From NCBI RefSeq assembly GCF_023856365.1, contig NC_064540.1, positions 16,151,191-16,215,190 on the forward strand: DNA of 64,000 nucleotides, written 5' to 3'. This document shows, piece by piece, positions 41,186 to 54,690 of the stretch. The stretch's first letter is position 1, and every line of letters starts with the position of its first letter. The DNA comes from Brienomyrus brachyistius. Its lineage: Eukaryota > Chordata > Actinopteri > Osteoglossiformes > Mormyridae. Made by a program: the position numbers and the translations under genes. The notes below the pieces were generated by a model. The model ran no database searches. It saw only the letters and a program-made list of their open reading frames with translations, and had not been told where the DNA came from.

Positions 41186-44100
41186 ATCTCTCTTTTCAGT
41201 CATCATCATCATCAACAATAACATTAATATATAAGGTTCAGCCTGTATGCCTGTATTCACAAATATTCTGCAAAAATACCGATGTTTCCTAAGGCTATAA
41301 CCAATAATGTTTTCTTGCAAAAACTGAGTAAACATGAGAAAATTTCTACATTCAGTAACATTTTCACCCAACAACACATATAATGTGTGTCATTTGTTAT
41401 CTTCACTCTGTTACGTTACTCTGTAATAAACAGTAATTTATATAAAACAGTTGAAGTAACAGTTCTAATAGATTACTTTATGACTCCTAAATAGACCCTT
41501 ATAAACGTTTTACAGAGATTCGCATCATCATAATGCATTAGGTCAATGCAGAAGCCTAATTTAACTACTGATGTAGCTTTGATGTACCGTCAATGAATAG
41601 AACACCGTAAAAGGTAATAATAGCCAAACAGAACACTAATGAACCAGTGAATAACACACTGGCTTCCTTTCTCTATTCCCTATTTCATTGTTTGAACCCA
41701 TTTAATTGTTTAAAATTAAATATTAACCTCTTACTCTTGACCTTCAAATAAAAGGCCAGTATTGAACTCCCAATAACAGGCAGTACTGTCCCCATAACCG
41801 TACGTAAAACTGACATTAATACCACACTATTACTAGTAATTTTGTAATCTGTTTAAATGCTGAGATTCCATATAAGCCTACTGTCGTTTTGTTTGGGAAA
41901 CTTTGAATGTATGTATGTATGGCTTTGTAGGTACAAGGCCTGCGTATCATTTTCCGTCTTCAAGCACACTGGAGAGAATGCAGGCATCGCATCTGCTACC
42001 TTTGCAGAATCTATGGATTTTTTTCATAAATGTTCTGGCATGTTTCTTCAATATCATTATCCAAAACTGAAAAGATACACTCACCAAATACATAGCAAAT
42101 ACACTTATATGTAGCTCCTTGGCCTCTGATACAGCCTTTCGGTAACGCTTGATCTGGACAGCCCATCCACAGAGGGCATGCAGAGTATTTGTAACATTTC
42201 AACAACCTATTAGTTGAGATTCAACAACTAATATAACATCGGATGTGTGAGTAGTCAAATTCAATCAAATTATTCTACGAATATGTAGGCATGTTCGCAA
42301 ATAATTACATACACTCTATATACTGCGTATTATGTTAAACATCTACAGACAGCGAAACAGCTGAATCGTTGAATCTGAACTACGTTGTTGAAATGCTACA
42401 AATATTCTGTAGGCAGACTCTTCCCAATAAAGCGTTACTAGTCTTTGTATAGTTCTATTTACTGATGGTGAGTCATCCGGACAAATAATATACATGTATT
42501 GGTGTAATTCTTGCTTGCATATGAGTTGTAATCTGCGAATTTTGATGCCTGCTGTCCTCCGACATGTCTAAAATGCAGCAGTATCCTATTCATTCAATGA
42601 GGAGAATGTAAGAATTGTTACACTACGATGCAAAATACAATTGCTCCTAAACCTACACCATTTATGCAGTGATCACATTCACTGGGTCCCACTCTCTCTA
42701 TTCAAGACAGAAAAGGAATGAAATTAAACTGCCAGGTATCTCTTGACAGCTTAGCGACTGTCGATACGATTTTCATAACTATACATATTGTCAGTAGACT
42801 GTTGGGCTTTACCGACTGATTGATATGATACGATCTGCCTGGTTCAGGGCTCAAATATTTCACAAGAGCATTTTCAGCCACCAGAATTCTGCCATTCAGC
42901 TCTTCCATGGGCTTAACTGTTAGCGTGGTATCACAGAAGGTGCCCTGGATTATGCAGAAGTTGTCATCTCAGGAAACAAGTACAAATGGCCAGATCAAAA
43001 AAATGTGTGGGCTGCCTTTCGCTGACCTCAGTCGCTACCTTCCTCCTATTAATAGGACCTGGCTGTCAACCGAAATCCACTTTGCTGACCGGTACTCAAA
43101 TAATCAAACAAATGAATAAACAGGAAGAATAAATTTGGTCATTCAGTAACTGACAAATCAAAGTTAAGATGGGTCATTTTATGGGAAGATGTAATGAGCA
43201 TAGAAATTTCATATTGGCAGAGATGGCGATGCTAACCAGATTCATGTCTACGTTGTCATAACTCTGTCATAACTCTACATTGTCAATAATGTCACATAGT
43301 GGATGTGCTTCAGTGCTTTAAGTTTTAAACTGCAGTATTAAGATGTGGCATCTATTATAAAAAAACATGTTTCCTTCTGATTAACTGTTATTGTTACCCT
43401 GAGTGACGCACCTGGCCAGTCTGCAGAGTGTGAGACATTCAGTGCAGCAGCGATTGATAGAGTTGATGGCAGTGCAGGAAAAACAGCACAGAAGTGTTGC
43501 AGTGAGGTTTTATACTAAATACCGCTTTGGTAAATATTCTTACATTTATATAACTACGGTTCGTTTATATAACTAAGGTAAATATTCATCACCGGCAAAA
43601 TGTCTTTATACAAATGACCATGTGTATAGTTTAAAATATACATGTTTTGATTAACTGCAGCAATAATGTCACCGACTACCATTTGTATGGCAACGTATTT
43701 CATCAAACAATCGGAACCATTAAAAGAGTTAAATTAATTTGAAGATAAAGCTCTTAATTATTTTTTTCTTTTATCATTCTTTATTACTCGGTTGTGGTCT
43801 TTGGAGTAAATGATCCTGCTTTAAGAACCCTTCGCCGTAAAGTAAGATGGTCATCTTTCACTGAATCTGCATACATACTGACACATCTACATTTACAGGG
43901 ATTTTTGCAGACTGCTTAGTCATTGTTCCAAAATGACAGATGGGATACCGTGGAAAGAAATTCATATTCTAATAAAGTAACAACTGTTACTTCTGTATGC
44001 TAATAAGTAAGAACATCCATCCTTATTTCTTCTTCCACATTTTTCCTGACCAGCCTCTATTTCCTAAAGTCAAGTGAAGAATATAGAGGACAATATTCTC

Positions 44101-44344
44101 CCAGTATCCAGTTTACAGTGTCATGAAATAACACGCCTCCAGGACCACAGTGCAACGTATGAACCCAAAGTGGAAAGGAGTGGGTTTTCACAACATTTTA
44201 AGTCAAAAACAGGCCAACAAGAAACGGGGGGGGTGGGTGCGAATGTTTTATGTACACAGCACAATGTTTATGTAAATAATATATAATACAGCAGCTTAAA
44301 GCAGGACTGTGAGTCGAATACCAATAAATAGATTAATGATCATA

Positions 44345-44535
44345 ATTTAAAAAGGCCAGTACTAGTCGGGGCATGGGAGGGGGTATTTACTTTCAGGAAT
44401 GGATAGGGGGTGAGTTGGGCAGCAGGTGTTTTGACAGCCTTGGGGAGGAAGCTGTTGCTGAAGCTGGCAGAAGAGGCTCAGATGCTCCTTTACCTTCCGC
44501 CAGATGGGAGCGGCACAGAGAGTCCGTGGTACAGA
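44345..44535. repeat. LINE-like repeat fragment
   Basis: TTGACAGCCTTGGGGAGGAA GCTGTTGCTGAAGCTGGCAG and CCTTCCGCCAGATGGGAGCG match, from memory, a protein-coding-like block of a common fish interspersed repeat. No ends seen. Confidence 0.45.
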
Positions 44536-45599
44536 CAGCAGCCGGCCTTGCGGGTCCAACGCTGACAGTCACGTTCTCGTTTAACCTCTGCTGCCGCATG
44601 CCCAGACCACTTCCTACGCGCCGGCCAGACAGGTGACTCGTCAATCATCCTTTTTGCTCTATAATTGGCTTGTCGTTCTGAAAGACTACCATTAAAGAAT
44701 CCGTATCCCACCACAAAAGCCACACCTTGAAACTGACACACCGACCAGTGACTGTTGTGATCCGGTGTAAGGTGGTGCCAGGGGAGAAAGAGATGGGTCG
44801 GCTCCAGGCGTACGGGACCGCTGGAGCCAGGCGGTCAGGGCCATGAGCTGTCCCGACCAGACGCGGCTATCACATGCCAGATATTTCTTTGCAGCGGTTA
44901 AAACCAAGTCAAACAGTACAGGAGGGAGTCGATGCAGGGGAAGGTTTCAGGAAACCTCACGCTCTGTGTTCTGGTGTTTATAGTCAGCAGAAGGGGGGGA
45001 AAGATCAGACAGAGGCTGCCTGTGGTGTACACCCCCTGGGACAGACAGCTTGAGTATAGGAAAACGCGGCGGGGAAGAACTGACCAGAAAAGGTAAAGTT
45101 CCCCTATGAAAGGAGTCTGGCTTTCTGGTTTTTGCCAGTGGCTTTTCCCCATAATGCTCGGTTTCTCAGCACTTTCCAGTGTTTTCTGCAGTTTTCAAAC
45201 CAGACAGGGCCACAGAAGACAGAGGCGGTTTGCTTATGTATTTATTTCACCAGTGAAAAAGTGCCTTTGGTGCATTAGCAGGGCTGGGGACATTCCGTGG
45301 TCCCACTGCAATGCGAACCGCATGCATCTGGCCTGTTCCACCTCTAAACGCGAAGAATGAGTAAAAGGATGTCAGTCCACCAGCACAATACTACAGCTCT
45401 TTGGATGCCGCTGGCTAAATGGAAGCCCCAGAAAATGAGAAGACCTGCAATCAGAGGTTGTAATTAAAAGTGCATTTAGATTTAAAGAAGTTAGAGTTAA
45501 GAGGCAAGCTGGCGAAAGGTGCTCACAGAGTCTGTCGCATTTGGGGCGGTCGCGCCACAAAAGGGCTAAACTTGAGAAGGAATTTAATACTTCAAAACC

Positions 45600-45850
45600 A
45601 TCCGTCCATTTATTTTCAATAATACAGCTGGGGGGGGGGGTGGCTGCTCCAGAATCCATCCCAGGAAGCAGCGGCCAAAAGCCAAGTTCAGCTCTGGAGA
45701 GGCTGCCAGTTCATCACAGGGCTCTTACACACAAAGCCTGACACACTAAAGGCGATTCGGCTGAACCACGTGCTTCTGGACTGTGGAGGGAAACCAGAGC
45801 AGGCCAGTGAAAGGCAGGGAGATCACAGAGACTCACAGACAGGCACATGG
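45600..45850 (-). repeat. degraded SINE-like repeat
   Basis: ATCCGTCCATTTATTTTCAA, CCAGAATCCATCCCAGGAAG, CAGTTCATCACAGGGCTCTT and GGACTGTGGAGGGAAACCAG follow the block order of the fish SINE-like repeat in reverse. A nine- to ten-base G run sits at 45632. Confidence 0.5.
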
Positions 45851-46894
45851 CTTGATGGCCAGATCAACCCCCCATGCAAGGAGGTCACAGGCAATAAGCA
45901 GTTTGCTTTCATCTATCATTCATGGGTGCTGTGTTTCCAGGGCGCCCTGACAATGTACTAAGTGAGCATGTATCGGTCCCAGGGTGAAGCCAGTAACCCA
46001 TAAAGCTCCTTCTGAGAGACAGCACACTGTTACGGGCAGCCCAGCCCTCCCATGACGGGAGTAATTATTCATTAGGTTTTTTTAATTGCAGACAGACTGA
46101 TTTCTGGTGCCTGAATAAGTTTTACAGGATACACGGCCAATGTAAAGCCAACCGAATTACACAAATTGTGATTTTCTTCTAAAAATGAAACACAAGCATT
46201 GCGAAACACAAGCATTAATCTAGAGCTACTTTTTTTGTTTATGAAGCCGCCACTTTCTGCTATTCATTGTCCGCATCTTTTTCACAGGTTACACTCCACC
46301 CTAAAATAACCACGTTGCAAGCTGTGCAATGGAAGGCAGCGCTGAGGAGTGCCGTGCCGACCGGCCTGGCTGCCTATCCAACCGACTGGTTTAAAACATC
46401 GGTACCACGTTCATTTCTGCACAGAGTGGACAGCCTATCTCTGCCTGCTTGGCCTTTGAAGTGAATGATATAAGCAGACTTATTCCTGCCAAATCTAATG
46501 AGGCATTGAAGCGTCGCCTCCATAATAATCTAGCCTAATGGAAGCCGTTGGCTTAAGAGAAAAGCCCAGTAAATGAGACGACTCCCTGTTGTGGCATTTG
46601 TTTGGCACATAGCGGTCATTTTACTCCCTTGAGCTCCGTGTGACTTAAGGAGTTAATTGCACCTGGAAACAAGAAATGTGTGTGTTGAAGATACAAATGC
46701 GAAGGTGCATTCGAATATCAGTTCTAACATTACACATTTTACAAATTGCAGAAATTCTGCAAAGTTAATAATGGAAATAGCTTCATCCACTCATCTTCCA
46801 CTGTCCTGTTCTGGCCAGAGCCACAGTGGGACCGATAGCCAATCCCAGGCAGCATAGGGTCCGAAGGGTGGTGCACCCTGGCTGAAACCTCAAT

Positions 46895-47215
46895 CACACA
46901 CACACACACACACACACAGACACACATGCAGGCACACACACACGCATGCACACACATCTTTAATATTCATGTTTGTGGGGACTGTCTACCCATTTCTATG
47001 GTCATAACCCTAGTTCCAACAATGACACCCTTATCCCCCACCCAGCCCTAACCTTCACCAAAAGTAACCAAACAAAATACAAGACTTTAATTTTTTTTTT
47101 TGGTTAGTCACACATTTTTATAAAATTGAGTTTCTCCTTGCAGGGACTGAAAAAAACAGTTTTTTTTTTATCACATTCTGGGGACATTTGGTCCCCACAA
47201 TGTAATATGTACATA
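46895..47215 (+). repeat. (CA)n tract and GTGGGGAC-family element
   Basis: CA tract (46895-46945), TTTGTGGGGACTGTCTACCC, ACCCAGCCCTAACCTTCACC, AAAAGTAACCAAACAAAATA, CACACATTTTTATAAAATTG and finally CTGGGGACATTTGGTCCCCA CAATGTAATATG. The last block shows the palindromic GTGGGGAC/GTCCCCAC ends clearly. Confidence 0.88.
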
Positions 47216-48569
47216 ACCCACACACACACGCATACGCACATGCACACGCACACACACACACAACCAACGCACACATCCAACCAACTGCACCATTATGCTA
47301 CTCTAAAGTAGCAGTAGAATATACTAAATTACAGAATAAAAAACTGATAACGATCCCTATTAAGTGCCACACTCCTCATATTTAATATCCGCAAAGAAAA
47401 CAATAACCTCAGTTCAGAAAAGCCTCCTGGCAATGGTCACCTTCCCTAATCATCTCTTCTCATTCATCATCATCAAATAATAGGCATGGATCTTTCCCCT
47501 CATCATTTATTTTTTTAAATTAGAAAAGTATGCACTTTGGTCTAAATTGATGTCCCACTTAAACATTTGGGAACAAATTGACCGAAATATTCTGTCCAAT
47601 TCCCAAGAATAAAAGCCGTAATTTGTCTCATCTGCATTATGCGTTAAAAATAACCTAATTTAGTGGTCATAACTATAGAGCGAAGATTTAAATTGGACAG
47701 GTAACTATCAGATACCTAATAATATGTATTCAAAATATGTTTATGGGTTTCAGTGATAATATTAATGGACTTGATACAGACAGGTTCATGAATTTCACTG
47801 CAGAAGCCACTGCATTTTCTGCACTTTTATTGCTAGGATATGGCACATAAATGATATTTATCTTAAATTATATTTCTCAAAAATGTTTCAGAATTACTTA
47901 GTGTTATCCTTCAAAATGCACTTACTTTACCTATTATACTAAAGCACAATGACAAGATGATACATTTTCAGTACAGCGAAAGGAAAAAGATCAATTCAGA
48001 AGAATCCTCAGTGGCTCGACTGTTTATGGAGAATTTCAGAGGTAGAAATCTTAATAGTTCTAATTCTGTTTCTTCATTGTATGTTCAGATCCGGTCTCGG
48101 CTCTGGCTGTTCACTCTGTGCTAGTCTGTGTTTCCTCACAAAATCCCAGGGCAAGGTCAATTACTGCTGTTAACTGGCCTAGTATGTGAGTGCTTTGTGA
48201 AGGGCTGGTAGACACTCGTGCTGGCAGTCCCCTTGTGTATTATAGCCATGGCAATCTGCCAGACGTGTTGTTTTTTTCTGCTAGCCATACCAAGGTCGCC
48301 AGTTAACCTTCTTAGACATAGGCTAATTCATCCGTCTTTATGAGATGTCTGAATGATAGACGTCCTTAAAGATTTTAACACTACAGCGGTGTTGCTCCTC
48401 AAGAGTTGCATTCTATACGAGAGTTACTATCAATAAACTGAGCTCTGGTTGGTTAAGAGAACTTCCCACTGAGGATTTTATGCTAGTTACATATATTCAC
48501 TTGTTTACCAAGGAGCTCTTTGTTGACGGTAATATTAAAATCACCCATACATCCTGTATACCCACTATG

Positions 48570-49615
48570 TAGAGATGCACCGATTGTATCATCTAACTTT
48601 CGGTTTCAGACGATACAGGAACAATCAGAAACCATTGGTTGTTGATAAAAAATTTGCCAGTATTTATATAATTACCTTTGAAATGGTGACCCATAATGCT
48701 TTGCACACCTGCATACTAAACAGTTAGAAAAATTTATGCTGATTGGAATTATTTTTATGGCATTAGAAATGCATTTTGCAAACTCTGCTCAGCTAAAATT
48801 TAATGAGGAAGATCTACTATTAAACATTTGAAAACAATAAACCTAATTGCTCACCTTAAGGCAAAACACAGAAGAATGTTTCAAAGATTCAAAGATATTT
48901 TATTGTCAATTCACATTTTATGCGCAAGACATACAGTACATGACAACGGAAATGCAGTTTCTCGCTCACTGGAGTGCGTACCCTCCGATTAGAACTATAA
49001 GCTTTAATGTAGATTACAAATTTTTTATTGAATTTGAATAGAAATCCTACATAAAAAGACAGATAACAAGACAAACTGACGAGGCAAGAGACACGTCGAC
49101 AAAAAAGGCAGATTGTGCAAATGGTAACAACTTTTCAGAGCATGAAAAGTTTCTGAAAAAAAAAATCTATTCCAACAGAGAAGATGCAGTACTGCTGAAT
49201 AACGGCTGTCCGTCAGGAATGCATGCATTTGACAGCAAAAGAAAATTCACTGCAGACAGTGCAAAATTATTAGTAAAAATACTTGGAAAATTACAGAGTT
49301 TATCACACTTAATAATCAACCCTTCTTTGTTATAAATGTTATAAATATGTAAGAATACAGTTGTAAAATATAATGCTCTGTTGTTGTATGCCAGAGTTGG
49401 TGTTTTACTGTATTATAAATACCTGTACCAATTTTTGAAATATATTTATTGTTGGAATATTATATTATTATAATATTTATTTTTTAATCTATTTTGGGTG
49501 GAGTGTCCCTTTAAACTTATTTAAGCAGAACCTCCTAAACAATTGGTACCAGTGTTGGCGTCAGTTTTCAAAATAATCGGTTTCGGTCAAAAATTTCCTT
49601 ATCGGTGCATCACTA
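48570..49615. mobile_element. hAT-like transposon, non-autonomous
   Basis: Starts TAGAGATGCACCGATTG and ends CGGTGCATCACTA; the complement of the right end, TAGTGATGCACCGAT, matches the left end at 14 of 15. These are familiar hAT termini in fish. A LINE-like fragment (about 48885-48985, TCAAAGATATTTTATTGTCA) is nested inside. No transposase seen. No target duplication could be shown, because a SINE abuts the right end. Confidence 0.75.
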
Positions 49616-49619
49616 ATCC

Positions 49620-49885
49620 TGTGCAGGACTGCGGGGGGTCCGGAGTCTATCCCAGAAACTACAGGCACAAGGCCGGGAACAACCCAGGATGGGGGGCCAG
49701 CCCACTGCAGGGCAGATACACCATTCATGCAGTCATTCACACCTGTGGACTTTCTGGCAACTGCAGTTCTCCTTACCATGTTTTTGGACACCCTACGGGA
49801 TTACAGAGAGAACTCTACAAACACTCAGCTGGGACAGAGATTCCAACCTTGCCGCTGAAGTCTGTGCCACCACAATGCCCGTAAT
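49620..49885 (-). repeat. tRNA-derived SINE, partial
   Basis: Reverse copy: GGGGGGTCCGGAGTCTATCC, GGGGGGCCAGCCCACTGCAG, CATGTTTTTGGACACCCTAC and the decayed head near 49880. A second degraded fragment with TTCCATATAAGCTTATCCAG follows at 49935-50045. Confidence 0.75.
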
Positions 49886-51647
49886 ACTAAAACCACAACA
49901 GCAAATAAAAAAGATAACTGTTACTATTATTTGTCCATTTTCCATATAAGCTTATCCAGTACTGCCTTACGCCTTACGCCTCTGGAACGAGGCAAACAGC
50001 ACAGCATGTACAGACGCCTGTCCACTGCAGCATGACCTGGGAAAAAACGGGTCCTAGTAGGAGAACAGGGGGAGAGAGCATCAGGCTCGTAGAAAACGGG
50101 GAGAAATCAGGGGGCCAAACTGCAAGGTGTGACGTCACAGCGCTGCTGGAATTTCATACGTGGTGTCTGTCCACCGCCTGCAGCTCAGGATCTTCGTTCT
50201 GTTTCTGACTGAAGTGTGTTTATTGGTAGGTACAGTAAAGGCCATCCTCAGGTCTAGGCCCTTCAATTCATTCAGCCTTACAACAACTGTAGCCTATGGC
50301 CCAAAAATGCAAGAGTGATGGCGTATCGTCAGGTGTCTGTATGTGATTGGTCTGTTCAGGTGTGTGGGAATGGGGTTATGGCTGTGATAGGTTGGTTTTA
50401 GTGTAAAAGTCTTGTTTTGGGAGCTCTGGAGAGTATAATGAGGTTCAGGTCACTTCCGGCTATTTAAAAAAAACTCCCAGTAATGATTCATTAAAATCCC
50501 ACATCATCCGCACAGCATCGGTCTACATGGCAAGCCCATAATAATCGTGCAAACAAACAAACTAATAAAGAAATTAGGATCCACATTTAATTTAAGGGTT
50601 TATCTCACTGAGTTTACAAAATGGAAAGTCTTGTGTATTTTCCCAAGATAGATTTTAAAGTCAGATAGAATCACGAGTTTGTTTGTGCGGTTTATTTTTT
50701 TTTAATAAAACAAGTAATTTTACTACCCTGATATATAAATATTCTCAGTGTGGAAGTTGAAATGCGGTCTGTGCGGACTACTTTGAAATCCTATCTATTC
50801 AGATTATGCACCACATCAGAAATTAAATTACCTTAGAGATACTTTACAGTCCTTGTTACAAATGAAACAATTAGCTTTCTGACATTTATATTTAGATGTC
50901 ATTTCCAAACAAGGATTTTTACTACATCGCTCTTATGTATCAAAGTAGTAGAATCATTTAACTCACCAACAGTGGTTCCCATTAAAATATGAGGGAAATG
51001 TTGAGAATCATTCCATAACAACAGCAAGTTTATGTATATTAACACTTAATTTTATGAAAAATAATTTGTAAAAGGGAGATCTAACCACTTATTCTAATGG
51101 TAAATCATCTGGAAGCATGAACCCTATTGAATGCAGATTTCATCAGAAACGAATCTGTGTTAAAGCAGTGGAAGGTCGTGTACTGGCCGAAACTAAAATG
51201 CATGTCAATGTCAGATGGGTAGCAGTTATAAAAAAAAAAAATCTAATGCTAATAGGAAATAAGTTTAAATATCAAAAATTACTGCACTGTTTATTAAATA
51301 CAGATCTTCAAATTAGAAAAGCAACCAGCTTTAAGATTTGTTGCTAAGTTTTTTCACATACAAACTATTTTTGTTTTTTTCTTAAAACGTATGTAAATTT
51401 AACTCATAGGTTAATTTTGCTTATGTCTTCGCCAGTTGCTTGTGCTCCGATGCCACCCTAGAGATACTGAGATTATCCTGACGGATATCCCGGGGGCTGA
51501 CTGAAGCCTATCATTAAATAAAGAATGAGGTTAACCAGCAAGAGTCAGACAGCTAACGGGGCAGCCTGTTCGTGATGCTCCCCCAGCCTGGTGTCAGCCG
51601 CCGGTTCATTAACGATTTTAGAAAGATTAATTTGCTCTCTACTTCTC

Positions 51648-51667
51648 ATGCAAATCCTGATGCAAAT
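51648..51667. promoter_or_regulatory. paired octamer (POU) motifs
   Basis: Two perfect ATGCAAAT octamers start at 51648 and 51660, twelve bases apart and in the same direction, in GC-richer sequence within the first intron. ATGCAAAT is the classical POU-factor site. A role as an intronic enhancer is inference. Confidence 0.4.
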
Positions 51668-54404
51668 CCCATGACACAAGCGGACAAACTTATCGACGCG
51701 GCTTACGGTGACGCCGCCACGCGCCACAGAGGGATTCTGGCTGCTCCATTAGCGGAATCCGCATCTCTAAGCTGCACTGCCACCTAAGAGCCCTGTGAGT
51801 CACAATGTGCTGACTGTAGCTGGGATAACCACCATCGCTGTCATCGTCTGAGCTCACAGAGAGGCACGACTTATGGTCGGTCGTGAGAAACGCCAGTGCA
51901 GACTCCACCGCTCCCAGTACACTGGCTTTCCGCAGCGATATGAGAGCATAAATATGTGATTTGTTTGGGATAAAGGTGTCTCCTGTATAAATAAGTGTCA
52001 AAGAAAAGTAATTACTGCCCTTCCAGTGAAAAAAAAAATAGATGAGGGTATTACTAGGTTTGACAGGAACCGCTCCGCGAGTTCACCCCTAACCGCATCA
52101 CCAACACACACACTCGTGGTCTGGGGTGATAAAGGAACTAAAAGCACGCCGGTGTGCAGCTTCAGCAGCAGTCCTGTGAGGGGCCGACACTCACAGCTGT
52201 CACTTATAAGCCGTCAGCACTGGTCACCAGCGCAGACCCTTATGAGTTCATCCGCAAAGTGGGTGAAACATACCCATGTATAAATGCCTAATAGTGTAAT
52301 CCTCACCAGCGCATTGTGTAATTGTATCTGAAACTGTGCCACTCCCCTCCCCCCCAAAAAAAGGAGAATTGATCTCTTAATGTCCGCTTAACTACAAAGA
52401 AGAAATAAATAAAGGGCCAACAGACGTGTGTGTGTGGGGGTGTTGAGGGAGGGGGGGGGGAGAGAGAGGTTGCTTGAGCTGTGAGTTCATTTAATCTTCC
52501 TTACAATGCAGGGGGATTTGTAGCAGATATTTTACTGTACGTTTTCCTGAATCAATTACAGCAAAGCTTTGTAAAGACCCTGACATTTGGGTTTTTCACT
52601 CTCTCCTAAGAGAAGATAAATTTAGTTAAGACAGCTGGGTGGAAGAATAGAGCCGACATTAGCGGCGATTGTTTTGGCCCGAATTTCCTGTTAATGAAAC
52701 GATTTTAAAAACTTCTCTCTTACTGGTATTGAATCCCACATAATCATAATAATTACATTTACAAAAGAGCATTGCAAATCTCTAGCAGATGCATATATAC
52801 AGACCTACCAGGGAGATCAGTCATTAAAGCCGATTGAAAGGATGCTTTTTAACTTGAAGCATACAGATGTGGACTTCACAGTGATTCATATTATCCAATT
52901 TGCATAAAATCTGATCATGTGCAATGTAAAAATACATATCAAACCACTAAAACCACAGTCGGAATCAGATGAAGTGTTACATGCAATAATAAAACATTTT
53001 ATCTACAGTAAAACATATTATTTTAGATTCTTAAAATAGATAATTAGACAAATGTCACAGTTCAAATCAAATTAACTTGAAAAGTGTGGCAGAGAAAATG
53101 GTGATGTACCTCAAGGAATGACTACAAACGTTACACAGATTAAAAATGCTAAAACTTCATGAAAGCATGAAGAACAAACAAAACTACTTGATTTTTATTC
53201 TGGTCTGTGTACGTTTCACAAGTGATAAGATAAAAGCTATTTTATTTGCATAAGCACAAAAACAATGTAGCTAAAATTAAATGATCAACACAGAAAAATA
53301 CAGTGACTAAAACAAATGATGTAATCTTATATTAGGATAATGTACTTAATTCATTCATTAATTCAAAGAATACAGTCAGCTTCCAGGTGTGCGACTAAAA
53401 TAATCTGATATAATGTATAACATACATTTTCTATTCATTGTTAAAGTAATATATTATTTAGATGATTGCAAAAAATATATACTTTGGGCAGAAATCTGCA
53501 TTAAAATTTGAGAATTCAAATATGAATATTTATTAGAGTCCTTAATTCTGGTGTCTTTAAGTTAGAGGATAATACAATATATTGTCCTTAGCACAGAAAC
53601 AACTAAGAACAGTGAACATCAATTGTCTTTTATATATGTATTTTTTATGTAACATTTAACACTGTAACATTTAAAATAAGGCCTTTATAAGGAATTTGAA
53701 TCTTCTGAATACCCTCTACGTGTAAATTTGGCCAGTGAAACACTTATCTAATTACACTGCACTTTGCAAATGTACAGTAAGACCTTGTTTTGATCGATAT
53801 ATTCAAGTAAAGATAATAATATAAAATAAAGATGGAGAATATTCCGATGGCTTCAGAAATAATAAATTTATTCAACTGTACTCTCACTGGGTATTTCACT
53901 GGATGAGGGATTCTCCATGGCCTGTGTGTTACAGTATGTGCTTTGAAGTAAAACATTCTATAGATGGGCTTCATGAAGAGCAAAATGCTGCGACAATGTT
54001 CACAGAAAACAGAGGTGTGAATTTACTCTTTGCAGTTACACCTTAATGCCATAACAGTGTCTGTCGTTTCTTGTGCATCTCGACGGACCAGTTCATGTGA
54101 TGCAGCTTTACAGCTGATTTCCATGTAATACTACAGCACTGCTTCCTGTGGTATGATGCTGCCCCAGTGTTTGTATCCAAGGTGGCAAAATCACCAGTTT
54201 CCAACTGCAGTACTTATTAAAGAATAAAAGCTGGAAAAATATGTTGAGCAGGACCAAGTCTAACATTTTTAAAAAATCAATTTGTACATTGAAACAAGAT
54301 CGATCAGAAAAAAATGTAGTGTGGAATGCGACTGTATTATTCTACTGCCAATGCTACTGCGATTAATCTTGTTATTCTTCTTATGAATAGCAGCATTTTT
54401 GCTT

Positions 54405-54690
54405 TAATGCACATTTCCCAACTGGTGGGTCACAACCCAAAAGGGGCGTGGGACCACTTTCACTGGGTCATGGAATGTGTGATTGGTGTATTTATATATA
54501 TATTGACTGGCATGGACTGGGATTTCTCATACAGCATTACTGTTACTGCGCTATATTGTACTTACCGTTACTGTATTTTCTGTGAAATAAATTTGGTTCA
54601 ATATTTTTTTTTTTAAATTTAGGTCGTGATCCCTTAAGGACCACAGAAAAATCAGGATTCTGAGGCTAAACCAATTGGAACCAACGCTCG
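54405..54690. mobile_element. MITE-like element with CCCAACTGGT ends
   Basis: Left end TTTCCCAACTGGTGGGTCAC and right end AACCAATTGGAACCAACG are imperfect inverted repeats. The interior GGTCATGGAATGTGTG and TTTAGGTCGTGATCCCTTAA blocks belong to a common fish repeat I know from memory. Non-coding. Confidence 0.55.

Noticed and set aside
41030..41377. Open frame with poly-isoleucine
   Set aside because: AAT trinucleotide repeat read as ATT.
44345..45360. GC-richer region with several 80-codon open frames, possible unrecognised exons
   Set aside because: Part matches a common interspersed repeat and none of the frames shows domain features or good splice borders.
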